Translations under genes and position numbers: made by a program
Source of the DNA: Heliopora coerulea
Lineage: Eukaryota > Cnidaria > Anthozoa > Scleralcyonacea > Helioporidae
Assembly: GCA_030142905.1 (NCBI GenBank)
Contig: JASJOG010000086.1
Location: forward strand, 186,001 to 250,000
Reading direction: 5' to 3'
DNA length: 64,000 nt
Part shown: piece by piece, positions 20,130-35,400 of the stretch
Position numbering within the stretch: position 1 is the first letter of the stretch
How the letters are laid out: every line of letters starts with the position of its first letter
Notes under the pieces: model-generated
Databases searched by the model: none
Seen by the model: the letters and a program-made list of their open reading frames with translations, nothing else
What the model was told of the DNA's origin: nothing

Positions 20130-21076
20130 GCAGAACACTAAAATGAATGAACTAAGTCTTGCGGTAACTGCATCTGCACCGAGAAGGGGACCCAGAGCTT
20201 GGACCCGATATAGTTATAAGCGATTGATGGTTGAGCGATACGACTTGCTTGAAGTTGTACCATGGATGAATGGTCCCCTGGGATGGGTGACCCTGAGTCA
20301 TCCAGCCCTTAAGGGAGTCAGCACGAAAGTTGGGAACTGATCCCCCAGCATGACTGAGTAACTGTTAATTGGTTTTTTAGATGATGGCGCGCCACTCAAT
20401 CGAGGGGTCTCTCGTCCTTATCACATTGGCACGCCTAAAGTGAAGGAATGCTTGTTTTTCCGTTTCTAAATGCGTGTACGATGAATGGAAAGCTTTCCAA
20501 ATACGAGGTGTTGTTGTTGTGAAACAAATATCTCACTTATGCTATAAATACACATTTTAAAAAATTCACAAGCTGTCAGCATTGCTGAGGAGCCAGCGTT
20601 TCGGTGATTTCTCTTCTGTTCAAATTTTCAATTTCCAAGTGCTGGAAAATTTTGATTTTTGGTGGTTCATGTGTTTTGGATGGTAGATAATATATGAAAG
20701 AACTGTTGTACAAGATTCAAACACCTGGCTTAATTGGAGTCTCGTGCATTTGACAACATGAAATTGTCTCATGTTCTGTATTGTTTCTCGAACATCCACC
20801 TTATCCAATCTATCTGTACACGAAGTGAAAATTTTACAGAAGGAAACAAACCTAAAAAAAGAAGGAGAACTGCCATTACTTGTTAGGGAGGCTGTGAAAA
20901 GATGAGCTACTAATGTGAAAGATTCATCACGGTCCTTAACCCGTAACTAATGTCATCAACCATGACTTACATAGACATACCGGAAAAGCTTATTTAAATT
21001 TCAGTTTTTTAGATAACTGCTGCACAGGTGAATGTTTCTCTTCTCTTGTTTTATCACTTTAGAGGTATAAAGGAAA

Positions 21077-23105
21077 ATGTCAAGGAAGACTTTATTGCTA
21101 ATGATGCTGTTATTGGCCGCGATGCAAGCAAATGTCACACTATCCAAACCTACAGCGAATCCCCAGGTTTGTATCTCAAAGAAAAACGGGGGGGAAACAT
21201 TTTACGATAAATGGATTTTTTGGACTGCAGGATTTTTAGTAATACTATAGAGTGTGGGTAGGCAGTCCTACGCATGCCTACCATAGCTTCCACGAGAGAT
21301 CATTGACACTCGCACCATGAAAAATTTAAAAATCAAACGCGGCTGTTTTTACATTAGCTATCGATTGACCAGGTGGGAAGTGTGGCTTTCATAAAGATAT
21401 TATGCTGAGCTTTGATATTCCTAATTAGATGACTGTTTTTACAGTTTGGTACAAAAGGCGCTTTTTTCGAGGGAAAAAGGTTGGCGTTAGATCATGCTCT
21501 AAAGCGCCTGAAAAACTGTATGGGCGATATTTGCCAAAATTTAGCTAAAAACTGATGGATTTGCGACAAACACACAAGTTTAAAAACCTGAAACAGTGAA
21601 CCCACTTTATCCCAGCCGGCAATCTATACAGTTCCAGTTAGCAAGCCAAAAATTGAATCCGGCTCTAGCCAAGATAAGCGTGAACCTGGGTAAGACGTGC
21701 AATATGCTTTTACTAGTGATAGTGCAAATGCGACCATCTCAGGTAACTGGGGTTCAATTCTTTTGTCTCTCCAGCTCTAAAGAAAATTGTGAAATTGATC
21801 GCATGAGTCTTATACATATACACCGCATACACATGTTCACATCCTTGCACAGTTTTTGTGTCCTGGTAGCCTTGCGCAATGTAGGGCTGATTGTAATCAC
21901 GGTTTCAATCACGTCTCCACTAGACCGTAAACACAGTTACGTATTCTCTTACGTAACTGTGTTTACGGTCTAGTGGCGCCGTGACGCACTAGAACAAGGG
22001 GACATTTTCCGGTGAGCCCCAAGAGTTTGTAATGATTCCTAGGCAGAAGGCTCTTATATAGAGGGTGTAGGGAATGCCATTAGAGGATGCTTAGCCCACA
22101 CATTCACAGTAACCACAAATGAGAATTTCTACTCTTTTATTTCCTATATCATGTACACTGTCTCGTTGGCCTCTCCCTCTCACTCTCTGACATTCTCGAT
22201 ATATTTCACACTCTCTAATATTCACCTTGAAGCATGTGTTTTTCGTTAATTAACACAGACAAACTCTAAATTAGATTGGGTGAGGAACCCAATCCGTTGA
22301 TTAACATAACATTAAACAGCAACTCAATATCCCCCAAGGGTTAGGTTGGGTACAGAATTAGCATAAACGTGACGTTTTATGTAGAGGTATGAAAATTAAA
22401 ACTCCTATAGGCCCTGAAGGGGGGGATCACTTTTAATCATTTATGTTTTATAATCGACTCATGTCATTATAGATGTAATTCATGATGTCAGTAGTTTCTT
22501 CTAAGTTTTATTTTAATGAATTTAAGGTTTTCACATCTTCAATTCAGTTCGTATTTGATTGGCAGCAGTCTCCTTACCCCCACCTTACACCTCCCGCTAA
22601 AACTGGGTCCTTAATATATCATTCCCTGGCTCGTATTTGAGAGCCACGCCGCCACAGGTACGGTGAACCATTGTACTAGTAAATATGGGTCAACAAGCAA
22701 ATAGTGCGCAAACCATTGAGCAGAGAAGCTCAAGAATAGTATAGAACAGATTCTGATTTACATTTTTTCTGTGCACGTCCTTTTTCAGAACAGAAAAGCC
22801 CGGAGTTCCGAGCCTTGCTCCAAAATGGCCGCTGATTTGTCTTTCTTTTATGCTGAAGAAATTATCGTTGTTTTCGTATTTCTTTAAGACATGAAAATCT
22901 GCCTAAACTTCAGAGGTACTAAAGAACCATCTTGAGATCACATTTCCATTCCTCTCGTTTCATTTTTCATTTTCAGAATTGTGTCAATGTTTACGATCCA
23001 TGCAAGAGTACTACCGACTGCGTCACTTGCAACCCGAGAAAACCGATGATTTGTCGACACAAATTGTGCTACTTCGACGTAACTGGGCCGATCAGCAGGT
23101 TCTAA
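21077..23105 (+). CDS. Gene A: small secreted cysteine-rich peptide, two exons
   Basis: Exon 1 (21077-21166, 30 codons) encodes a classic signal peptide: MSRK, a run of Leu/Met/Ala, then a short polar stretch ending at donor ccccag|gtttgt. Exon 2 (22977-23105) follows a strong pyrimidine tract and ttttcag, in the same phase 0, and ends TAA. The predicted precursor is 72 residues. The mature region has six cysteines spaced C-x6-C-x5-C-x2-C-x7-C-x4-C, with PCKS around the second and ICRHKLC at the end. This spacing is compatible with an inhibitor-cystine-knot (knottin) fold. Genes B and C share the architecture and spacing. A possible AATAAA signal lies at 23280. Knottins serve as toxins, enzyme inhibitors, antimicrobials and hormones; nothing here decides between these. 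The start is chosen as the Met that opens the hydrophobic segment. Confidence 0.7.
21917..21976. repeat. Perfect 27-bp inverted repeat with 6-nt loop
   Basis: Arms 21917-21943 and 21950-21976 are exactly complementary and separated by ttctct. It lies in the intron of gene A. It is most likely a MITE end or fold-back remnant; a small-RNA hairpin is possible but untested. Confidence 0.9.
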
Positions 23106-23174
23106 AAAACATATTGGAGGATTTTAAATAATGTAACTAGGATACTTGCAACCTATGTATATGAAACGTGTAAC

Positions 23175-23176
<2 letters not shown>

Positions 23177-23240
<64 letters not shown>
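23177..23240. repeat. (TA)n followed by (GA)n microsatellite
   Basis: Compound dinucleotide repeat starting about 70 bases after the gene A stop codon. Confidence 0.97.
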
Positions 23241-23241
<1 letters not shown>

Positions 23242-23311
23242 GAATACGACAAAAGCAAATCCTGTAATTTCTCACTGTGAATAAAACGTGGACGGCTTTG
23301 ACATATACATA

Positions 23312-23326
23312 TACACACACATATAT

Positions 23327-23381
<55 letters not shown>
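23312..23381. repeat. (CA/TA)n microsatellite
   Basis: ACACAC grading into an uninterrupted TA run of more than 50 bases. Open frames across it are artefacts. Confidence 0.97.
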
Positions 23382-23382
<1 letters not shown>

Positions 23383-23479
23383 GTCGTAACTTCACGCTAG
23401 CCCATGCGCCAGTACACATAATAACGGACGTAACGTTTAAGCATCTAGAGGGCCACAAAAATTGACCTAAACACGAAAA

Positions 23480-26400
23480 AAGACTTCAGCATAAGCCTTT
23501 GATCATTCTCTATCACAAATTTCGAGTATACGACAATTTTTTTTTGTTGTATACATATTTCGGCAAACTTGGGCCATCTTCAGTACATGGTATGAATAAC
23601 TAATTTACAGTTACAAGACGGTATAAGTTTGCAGAAACATGTCTGCAATAGAAAGAATTGTCGTATACTAGAAATTTGTGATTACTTTGGTGCTTTTTAG
23701 AAGATTCTTTATCAACTAGAAATCCGAAAAACCTCCAACTCAGTCAACACCTCGTCTTGAAAACGTATGTTTTCCCCCAACGTGCGTGACTCAAGAGATC
23801 ACCAACTGTTAATTAATTTCAACATTAATCCGTCGTCTAATTCGCTGTATTAGGATCTTTTTTCTGTACTGCCCCGTAGTATTATTGACCTTGCCCTTTG
23901 TGGTTTCATTGACATCGGGAGATACTTGCCATGCAGGAATTTCTCGAAGGAATTGTTTTCGCCTCCATATAAGGAAACAGCTATGGAGCGACCTTGAGAA
24001 GTTATAAAGGACTACCAGGGTCACTCAGTAACGAGACTACAGAAAAACAAGTACACGAAGAGTTTTTTGAAGACGCGAAAATACGCTCAGGACATTTGAT
24101 TATCTCGTCTATAAGCTTTTCCTCCAAAAGCCTCATTTCCTTATGTGCACGAGAAAGTTGACTTTAATTGCGTTACAACGACGCCACTTCAGGGAAAACA
24201 CGTTTATGTTTGGGAAAACCAAAGCCTGAGTCCTGCACGACAAGCTCTATACTATACACCAGACAACTTTACTTGCCAAGGGGAGAACTCCAGTCGCGAA
24301 AGGGTTAAAGCAAACTAATAGAAATCAGTAAGAAAATATCAAATGTACCTAGAAGAAAAAAGCGAGAAGGTCAAGTATCCGAGCGGTTACGTTTTGTGCA
24401 AGGCTCACACTTATCTAGCATCGCCATTTTGGTTCAAAACGTTTCTTTTTGATACACTGATACACGATTAAAAAAAACAAAAAAATTGACGACCAATTTT
24501 TGGCATCTCTAATTTGTAGTAGCGACGTAATTCTCTGGCAATTTGCCTCCACCTTGACTTAGGTTTACAAAAACGGAAGATCTTCCTTTTCCGAAGAAAA
24601 TGCACGTATTTTCATGGGCTCATTTATATTTAATCGCTGTAGGATGAAGGACGAACTCCAAAACCAAACTAGAATTTAGAAACTACTATGATAAACCCTG
24701 CTTGAAGTTGATGTTTAAGGTTGTGGAATTGCTATTGCATAAAACAAATTGGTCGGCAGGGAATTTTGAAGTCTAAAGTACAAGCGTACGTAAATTCCAT
24801 AACATTCACGCACTCACTGGGTCTGCACGAGCTCATGGCTTGCTGTCACCGGCATGGTTCCTCAGACGTTTACTGTAAAAACATTTGATGATAGGTGCTA
24901 GCCGTCCAGCAGACGTAAATTTCCGTCAGAGCCGCGGTTTTCTGTTATTTTTAAAAATATGCTCTTGGGTGGCTAATACCCAACTTACATCAGGATACCA
25001 CCCCCATCAGCCTAGAATGAGAAGTGTGAGAAATCACAATAAGATCTTCCTTTCGCGACAGACCTGGAATGCAATTAAAGTTTCTTATCTGATTAGCAAA
25101 AAACTGGCACGTTCTCCAGCAAATACTCCTTAATTCTACAAGTGGCTTTGAAATACCGAAAAGATTTAGGGAGTTTGTACCACCCTCTTTACTGCGAGTA
25201 CCAAAACCTTTCTTAAATTAGCTCATTGTTCCTTTGTCAAGGCGCCAATCCTTACAAAATCAAATGGTATTGTAGTTATGTTTGACAAGCAACAGATACA
25301 TAACGTTTATAAACCGAGAGCGAAGTCCGTAGGGATAAGTATTTGCCTGAAGGAGCGAGGTTTGGGTGAAAAAACCGAAGGCAAATACTTTCCAATACGG
25401 ACCGAACCAAAGAGGTTAATAAGAAATTTATTGTACGTCTTTTGGTTAGTTTTCTTTCCCATTTTTAACTAGGTTTTTGTCATCTGATTTTGTTGTTTAT
25501 CTTATGTCGTAAATTGTTCGATAGGCTTCTTTTTCCCTCCAATTAAACAATCATTTGTCGCACTTTTGTATAATTAGCTTTAAACAAAAGCTGCAATAGC
25601 AGTGTTCCGCCACATTTTATATAATTCGAAATTTTTCGTTGTCCATGCTTAATTCTCTTTAACTTACATTAAAATCAGTCAAATGATTTTCTCGGCCAAA
25701 CTCTACCGGTCCGGAGAAATAAGTGTATTGTACCGGTTCAACACCACGAAATATCGGACCGTTCAGCAACCAATCAGTATGCACAATTTTGCGTACGAAT
25801 TGATGAAGAACAAGCTCAGCTATATGGTTAATAAAAGTCGTTTAAAGACCTCCAAGTGTCCGCTAGAAAAAGAAAAATAAATCATGTCAAAATGTCATTT
25901 TTGGTTTTGATTTAATGCGGCCGTCGCCACCATGGTTCACTAATGTATTGTAGCAACGCAAGCACCTTTATGATGCGTACCAAATCATTTGTTCCCTAAT
26001 GGCTGGATTAGCAGGAGTCGATCATTCGCTACGGAGCACTGGATTTACCGGGTAACAGACGGATCAGAGCTGACGCGAAAATAAGCAAGGAATGAGTTTA
26101 CAAATACATTTACGATGCTCCTTTATGATCATGAAGTATAAGCAAAAGAAATTGCTGGTCAATTAGTCGTGGTAAATCCGATACCCATTTTTATATAAAC
26201 TCTGTGCAAAAATTCCCGGCATGTTTTCTTTAGCTAATTCCAAAGTTTAATAATACCAGTGACCTGGACAGTTATATACATACAGTTATGTACAAAAGTA
26301 CGCATCAGTCCTTCAACTTCGATGTTTTTCTATAATTACTTACACTTATCGAATTGGCAAAAAGGAAATGACGCTTTAATTACTAGTTGTAAATCGGTTT

Positions 26401-29400
26401 CAGAATAGTCCTCATTTAGCTAGACGTCCCTTCGATTTACTTAGATAAAATGACCAATATCTCCAAGCCAGTCGGGGAACGTAGTTACTTGGTTCCATTC
26501 GTATTTTCGGTCCCAATTTGACTATTATTATTTCGATTCACTCTGACAAACGCCAGACAATTTTACTCTTTAAAGAGAGTCGTCTGGGACCGGAAAGAGT
26601 TTATGACCGCATTGCATGTGATCTCCTAAAGCTCAGTTACCTTGTAAGTCCTTCACAGTTCGACCGTTGATATTGAACCAATCACATATTCACACTCGTA
26701 CACTTATCTAAATACGTATCGACATCCATGTCATTATAATAACGTGTAGATAAAAATATACACATTCATATAGCGATATATTTATAGATATACAGACAAG
26801 TTGAACATGAATCCTCTGTCTCATAAAGTTAAAAAATCATTCATAAATTCATTCAAATAAAACGTTTATTTTATGGCGTTTCGAAAAAAAGTTTTTTGTT
26901 AAGATGTGTGTTCCAAGTCTAACATCTTGACGAAGGAGCATATAGGTATACATACACATCTACACAAACGTATTCTTCTGAAACTCATTATTTATGAAGA
27001 AAACATGGTGGAAAATCACAATCGTGTTGTATCTCAATATCTGAGATAGATCCCACTCGCTCTTCTTGTCGAATTTTTGTACTGCTCAAAAAAGAAATAT
27101 CAATTGTCAAACTTTCTTTTTCACATACATATGCATATTCATATGTATATACATGAACATAGACAAACATCTACATGAACATATGCATATTCATGTGCAA
27201 ATGCATATGAACATACGTATAGATTTGAATATTTTTGTTATAGTCGCGAAAACTGACTAGCTGCATGTAAATACACAACCAATACCACGGCGATTAGGGA
27301 CTTGAGCTAGGGTGGTGGTCGCTCATCTCTCATGTGAGATATTGACTTGGAATGTCAAGAAGCTATAGATCGTTCATGTCGTTAAGACCCAGTGATTCAC
27401 AAGAATTCCTTAAGACACTTTCCGTAGCAGAAAGGCTATAAACTGGACTCGAATATTGTCTAAAAGATCAATTTCAGAATTATATTCAAAGCAACACGAA
27501 GAGAAAATTTCATGATTATAAACTCGGTTAAATTTGCTAAACTCTTTCGACGCGGAGGCTCTCTCTTTGACGAGTAAAATTGTCTGACGTTAGCCAGAGT
27601 AAATTAGTCTGGCGTTAGCAGCGTAAAATAATACAAATCTTATACCGCTGGGAAAGAGTTGATCGTGAAATGTTCTCTAAACGATCAAAATTGTGATGAT
27701 CTTGCTCGATCACTCAAGCTAATTTCAACAGAAACAAACGTTAATGTGTTGTTTTCTTTTTGGACAAAAACCAAGATTAGAAGCTGAGGCACTGAAATTA
27801 ACTTGTACACAGTCATGCAGGAAACCGAAACTCATATTTGAAATTGGGTTGCCATCTTATGTTCTTTTACAGCTGAATACCACAGAACTGACTGTGGCAT
27901 ATGAAGCTATCAGTTTCCCAAACGACAATTACAGTTATTTTTAAACTTTTTAGCGGTGGCAGTGTCCTGAGCAAAAAGTCTTGTATTTTAGTTCGTCTTT
28001 ATTCCAAGCGGGCTTTAAAAATTTTGATTGGGCCTACAAATGGACGCGAAGAAAAATCTAGGCCCTACTAAAAGTGGACGTACTTTTACTATCTCATGAT
28101 TTTCATGAACCAGTGCTTCGTCAAAATAATAATAAATATCCTGTTAAAGGTAATTTTAGAATGATTTGCGAAGTATATTATTATTATTATTAAGTCTTTT
28201 ACAAATGAAGACACAGCATACGTGTGACTTTACAAGTATTGATAATTAATATTACAAAAGTAACGGAAGAACTAATTATTAAAACCGTGACAAACCATTA
28301 TATTTACATCATTATTCATAAAAGTAATTAAAAAGACATCTATTTAAAAAAGATCGTTTAAATCTTTCAGTTGCAACTAAAGAATAGTGCCCGGCATATT
28401 ACATGAAATAAAGGCAAAACAAATTGGTAACTTTTAAGAATAATTTAACACAGAACAAAGACTAAAGTTTCGTTGTAGCATGCAACATAATCAGAGAGAG
28501 ACAATACGTACGATTACATCAATTATATAGAGAGAGGACTAACTAGGATTATGTTACAATCAGTGAGACTGAAAAATGACAAACAATGTAAAGAAGAGAG
28601 AAGCCACGACACATTGCGAAAGTAAAAGAGATCAATTAAATAAAAAAAGATGAAATAGAAGTATGTTAATTAGAACAGAGATAGAGGAATGGAACTAAGA
28701 TTTGCGTTTAGCGAAGGGTTAAGTTTGGAAAATAAGAGAGCTTTCTCTGATAAGAAGTTCGGAACTAAAGGTCCATGAAGAAAGAATACGGAAGTCATTT
28801 AAGGAAGTGGAATGACCAGTTTCAGAGAGGTGAGAAAGTATACTTGAAGGAGAAGGATCAATATGTTTCTTTCCCGTCAAAGGAGAGATCTCCAAGTGGT
28901 CTGAGACTCTGGTGTGTAAATGGCGCGCTGTTTAGCCCACATACGATGCGTTACAGCGTTGACACGTGAATGAATAAATCACATGAGATCTCAGATCCTT
29001 GGGAATTCTATCTTTGAACGTTTACGAAAAGCATTCATTCTAATACGTACAGTTACCAATATACGAGTAAGTTGCAATTAACCTAAAACGTCTTCCATTT
29101 TACCAATTTAAATTCATATTAAATACGTATTACCAGGTCCAAGGAAAAATTATGCCTCGCTTATTCTAAGTGAGGTCTTTATCTGCGTAAGCCGTTTATA
29201 TTCAATAACGTAAATCTTGTAAATTTATCAATTCAGATGTACGTTATGTCAACCCGGAACATGTTCATAACCTTTCACAGTGGGAGACCAAGCAAAAACT
29301 ATGAGCTATATTGGTTTGCCTGGCCATCTTTTGGTAATTGTTGTCGCACTAATTTTACCAAATTTCATTTTCATTCCTATATCATACTCTGTTATACGGC

Positions 29401-32400
29401 CTTGGTACGGAGAGGTTTAAATACAGAAACCCATCAACTTGATTAGTTCATCAGCGGTCGGACATTTCTCGTATTCGTCCGGTCAGGAAAAAAATTCAAG
29501 AGTTTACTCTATTTTGGGGAAAGAGTAGAATTTGTTGCGGAGCGTGAAGAAATGTAGAAATACATGGTGAACAACAAGAAGATAAAATTTATGCTATTTA
29601 TACTTGCTTTTCTTAATTGTTCAGAATAAAGGTAAAAGACCGATAAAATTCCGTAAGTTTTTCCGTCTTTGTATTTGTCGATTGTATTTCAATAAGCCAC
29701 GCAAAAAAGTACTCATCGACCACACTAGTGCGGTCTGTACTACAGAAATATCGGACCTCTGTTCATCGTACGGGCCTCGACTGGTTGCTCTACTACAGAC
29801 CTCGGGCCCGCTCAATAAGTGTAAAATATTTCTTAATCCTTATCAAACTGTAGTGCCTATTTAATAAAGTGTGCGAATATGTGAAGCTTACTGTGCAAAC
29901 TTTGATACGTGGTGTAAAGGAAACAGGATTATGCATGGTGGAATGAAAGAATGTAAACTTAAGAATGACAAGAACAACATATCATTCGGAAATTCATTGA
30001 ATTCCATTTAGTTAACGCATAGCCCAGAGTACAATCTGAACATGACCCGTTGAGTAAGGGAGTTGAATCGAATTTGAAGATACTTTCTTATTTACCTCCA
30101 CATGTTGAAATAGCTTATGAAAATTCAACATGACAGAGAAGCATTTTGCACAGATCTAACGCGCTTTGACTTTGACGTTACTGACAAGTGGGACATCAAG
30201 CCGCGGGCACATGACACAACAGACGATGTTGCAGTTTCCTAATTGCAGAGATGAATTGACGTTATAAGGCAGTGAACAGCATTAGGATTACAGCACAGGG
30301 CATTGAGGGCAAGCATTAAGAGAAAACTAAGGCCAGTATTCGTTTAGCGTTATGGCTTCGCTAACCAATACCACCACTGCTTTTTCTTTTCAAAAAATTT
30401 CCTCATGCCTGAGTACAATATACAGAATTCACGTAGTGTTGTGTGGAATGCCGCTCTGAGCGTTTCCGACTTTTAAATTTAGTTAAAGAAAAGTTGGAAG
30501 AAAAATACACATTGCAGGAATTTATTAATTGTCCTTAAGTTCACACATGCATTAGATGTTATCACCTTTCACCTCTTAATCTCTATGCAGGATATGAGAA
30601 ACTCTGTATCGTGGAGTAGGGAAGTTTAGAGTTGAACAACGGACCAAGGTCAAAAATCCATAACTTCTATGTAGTAAATGGTGAAATTCATTCAAAATCA
30701 AAATTTGAAATATACGACCGCACTGGCCCTAAGATTTACACACTTTCTGATTAACATACGTAGGGGTTCTCATCCGCTAGCTTTTCCGCCTGTTCATCGT
30801 CAGATTAAGTTTAAGCTTCCCCAAGGTTCAGTAGAGACTCAGGCGAAGCGATCGACCAACGCAGAAAGTGAAAGTGTTTTTTCTGCTCTGTTAACACTAT
30901 AACGACGGCATGGTGGCCACTCTTGAGACCTCTTGCAAATGCTTTCTTTATAGCAAAAAATTATACTGCTCAGACATGTTGCCACTCCGGTAGTTCATCA
31001 ATCCAGTCAAAAATTCCCAACAACCGTAATGAGGGCAAAATAGTTTGAAATCGATTCAAAGACAACGAATTTAAATTGTGTGGTTGAAAAATTGCAAGGG
31101 TGAATAAGGAAACAAAAGTCCTCGATCTATGTCAATTGGTGGTAAGAAAGCGAACCCGATAGTAGACTTGCCTCCTTTTGATTTGTAATGTTAATTAGAA
31201 TTTGAATTAATGAAATAAAGTAAAATGATTGCATTTGCCATTACTTTTAAGGTAGTTAACGTGGCGAGAACCAATATTGTGTTCCGATTCTTTGATAAAG
31301 TATTGAGTCAATGGGACGGCAGCTTTGCTGTCTATAAATTTGTACAAAGTTAACCACATATTATGCTGTAACCTGAAAAGATTGAAAAATCTTTTTAGTC
31401 AAACTTGAAATCGCACAAGAGTGTTTAAATTACGATATGACATGATTTGAGTTTAACATAACTGAGTAGACCTACATGGATGAATCGAAATGGTGGAAAA
31501 TGATCCCCTTTTTCACAGTTAATCATGCTCACACAACGGCAATACTCTTAGTAATAATATTGTAATAATATGGCTGCTTGTTGAAAATTTGTTAGGGGAT
31601 ATTTGTGATACTTTTATATATTCAGGGTCCGGATTTTATAACTGTGAAAGACTACATGCAATGACAATGAGAAACAACTATGAAGTCGAACTTTTACTTG
31701 ATATTTGAGATAATTATGGTTACAGTGTTTACTGAATCAAACAACATAAGCGGCCAAACATGAAGCATTCTATGCATGTTCATTGTGCACCCGAGATTCA
31801 ATGATATCAATAAAAATATTAAAGAATCGGTTGCATAATTAGCAGTTGTCGATCAGATATAGCATTGTTATGATTTACATAAATTCTAAGTTTCCCTCTG
31901 ACTTTCTAGGATAAAATGGTCAGTATTTCTGAAATGGTCAGTATAAATATACTTATTTACACGCATTAGTATTATAAATTAAATACAATATTAGTGTCCG
32001 AACTGTATGGGATATCACTACCGCTTGCCTTTTGTAGGCAATATGGTTCGACAACCGTATTGCAGCCCTTACATGTATATGTTAACGATGGGAAATTCTG
32101 CTCAAATAGCGGACCAAAAGTTATTGTGTGCGAAATTTCTTCCTAGTTACACGATTCGGGATTCTTCTTCAAAACGTCAATTTTTCTTATATCCCATTTT
32201 CAGTTCAATGTACATGTTGGGTTGATTTTCTAAACTTGAATATTGCCTACGTATGTCTCAATATTTAAATTTAGTTGTATATCTTCGAAAAGAGAATCAT
32301 CAAAGCCATTATCTGATATGTTCAGCTAGAGTAACAGGCTGAGGGGTCGCCATGGATAGATTGAAAACAGAATTAGGCCTTACAAACAAGTGAAGCGACA

Positions 32401-35400
32401 GGCTTTGAGAAAAGAGCCGTGCAATGCGGCACTTAACCTATTAGCTTGACAAGTGAATCATCAAACAAACAAAAGCAACATTAATTCACCCTCAGAATGT
32501 TAAATCTGAATAGCACTCGAAATACTCCGATTCCATGCATATACTCCAGTTTTCGTCAATGTGTGAATACCATTATCCCGAACTGTGGGAGTATTACAAC
32601 CAACAGCAAATACATGTTTACACAGATTTACACGAATCATTAAACTGACATAAGGTTGACTATTCTTAACTTCTTTCGCTTTTTTTAGATCAAAAAATCT
32701 CACAGATTGGCAAGGTCACTTGGAAGGTGTTGAAAAAATGGTATAATCAGAAGTGGGAGAAATCTGATCAGTAAAAGCGAATCGTATTTTCCCCGACGTG
32801 TTGTTATCATATAATACGAAATCACATAACACTTGTTATCTTACTTTGTAAAAGTGATATGCTTCCGAGTGCCAACCTCCTCAAACTAAGGAGAATCCTG
32901 TGCATGTCCCAAACATTAATGGACAATTACCTTCGAATAAATGAGAAATTTCTTCACAACGAGTGAAGTCTGTTGCTTGTTTGCAATTTTTTTCCTTATA
33001 CCTAGAAATCCAAGGACTAACCTTGATGATAAGGTGTTCGAAAACCTAAGTGTGATGCCATACAAGCATAAAAGACTTAATTTCAAGAATACTTAATAAA
33101 AAAAACCACGTATGACTTCCTCAAAAGGCCTTTAAAACACATACACACAGATATATACAAAAATATACATAATGTATACACAAATTCACAAATAGACCTG
33201 CACATCTGCCTATATATATGTGCATGTTTAGGTACATATATTGCTTATGAATATATTTATATATATATATGTACATATATACTAATACAGCTTGGGTTAT
33301 TACATGGGATTACTCTATGTCCCGTGGCCATCAACAATTTCAAAAGATATAATATCCATCTCATAGCCAAAAACTTCCATTTATAACAACTTACAACAAA
33401 CATACTGCAATGGATATATCAAAGTAATATTTCAAACAAGTTTAAGGTAACTTTCTCCAATTTCAAAAGTATCAAGAAGCAGTTGAAGAAGTTGAAAATA
33501 CGCAGCAAATTCGGATTTCTTTAACGAAATTAGTGGTGTTTTAGTATCAGGAAAAGTAAACTCAAACGAATACCTAATCTGAAAGGTAACTTGTTGAAAG
33601 TTGGATATTAACGTTGGTTGTTCGATATGTCACTTACTTTCAGGTTACGAACAATTGAGTTTTAGAGCTAGATTTCGACTTATGACTTCGTAAGACAGTC
33701 AGCACACACGTTTCACCGTATCCTTATATTTTAGTACATCGGTTGACGGAAATCTTGACTTGTCATGCATAGATTTGTACTAGTTTTCGTTGTACGGACG
33801 ATTTTTCCGGCAAGATTTACCCACGGAAAACCCAACGATATTCGTTAATTTTAAGATTTGACTCTCTGTAGACATCAGAAGCTATAAGTTCAGGCTCTTT
33901 TCCACCGTTAACAGATACATGCCCTGTCCTCTATATTAAGTACCATCTTATCGATAGCTTCTATTTTTCGTAACTTTATTTCTATTTTAATTTGCCTTTG
34001 CCTTTCTATTACAATGGTTGCATTTCTATTCCAAGCAAATGTAATGATCTTCAAAACTTAATGAAGAAGAAATAGAACCTTCGTATCCTAATTAACTAAA
34101 GCTTACTTTGACTAGTTAACCTTGAGAGTGTGTTTCGGACATTAAAGGCTCAAGAAGTAGCTAGCATTCCAGTTTCTAAGATCAAATTCTATACTCCAGG
34201 TTTAAAACTGGTTAATTTCAGAACATATTTCTGACCTCAAAGGTACTTCAAATCATGTTACTAATGTGCTAATAGTCAAAATTCATTCGAACTATTCCAG
34301 GAATAACAGGTTGATTTTTAACCTCTCCCTGATCGTATTCCACACCTTAAAAGCATACTACACATAATATCCCAGTTTATATATCAGTCACCAAATTCAC
34401 ACTCCATAGTTTGATTTCCAAAACTTGTTTCAAATTTTATAGATGTGCAGTGGTATCCTAGTCTACGCGAGGTACATAATTGCACTGCACGGAGTCCACG
34501 GTGTTGCAGAAACACCGGATGAGTGTATAAATTGAAAAAGCGAGAAGAACGTGTCATTATTGACTTTGGTTATACAATTACTCGTGGAACTGAATTGATT
34601 GCCGCAACACAACACATCAAAAATTCAAAATTGCTTTGTAATCTCTAATTAAATCACAGGAATATTTGGGCTTTATTTATCGACTACTGCATAACAATTT
34701 CGACCTCAACAGAAAGTAGAATAGAGTTTGTCCACGATATAAAATGGGAAAGCAAAGACGGATGAGCCATTACTGTGAAAGGGACAAGGTTCTGGAACTG
34801 TGTTCCAATCAAATTTAGGAATTAAAATTCCCAAACATTTCAGAGGTATACTCCTCAAAAGTACTTTTCGATTTAAAAAAAAAAAGAAATTATAACAATA
34901 TTCAGTTCTATTAGCAATTCTTGATGGTAATGTTTGTAGAAGCACGTAATTCTTGACTTAATTCCAATATATTTTTTTTTATTATTGTGATATTGATGTG
35001 ATGGTTTGATTGCATTGTACGTATTTAACTGTGAACTACGAGTATATTTTAACTCGTACAGCCAACCATTATTCCACATTAAATAAAGTTGCTATGTACT
35101 AATGTAACTATTTACATACAACAGGCACTCTTATAGTCAGAATATCTTCAATACCTCGCGAATACGTTCACTAGTGTTCCATTAATTTTGCTAATGCTTA
35201 CTTCTTGTCCAGGTATAGCGACATGATTTGAAGAATTTATTCAAAATCTTATACATATAGGTACATGCAGTGCTTTCAAAATCTACTAAGCCGTATTTCG
35301 TCTCAAGACATACCGAGCTTTCCCGTCATCTGAACAATGATAAAAAGGTAAAGTGAAGCGTAGGTAGTAATGAACGACGTGTTTGAAAAGCGGAAAAGTT

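Noticed and set aside
21596..21973. 125-codon plus-strand open frame
   Set aside because: Crosses the perfect inverted repeat, has no domain, and lies in the intron of gene A.
29604..29864. Six-cysteine frame after a good acceptor, a possible further family member
   Set aside because: The cysteine spacing does not match the family, and part of the frame overlaps a MITE-like repeat also seen near 25750.
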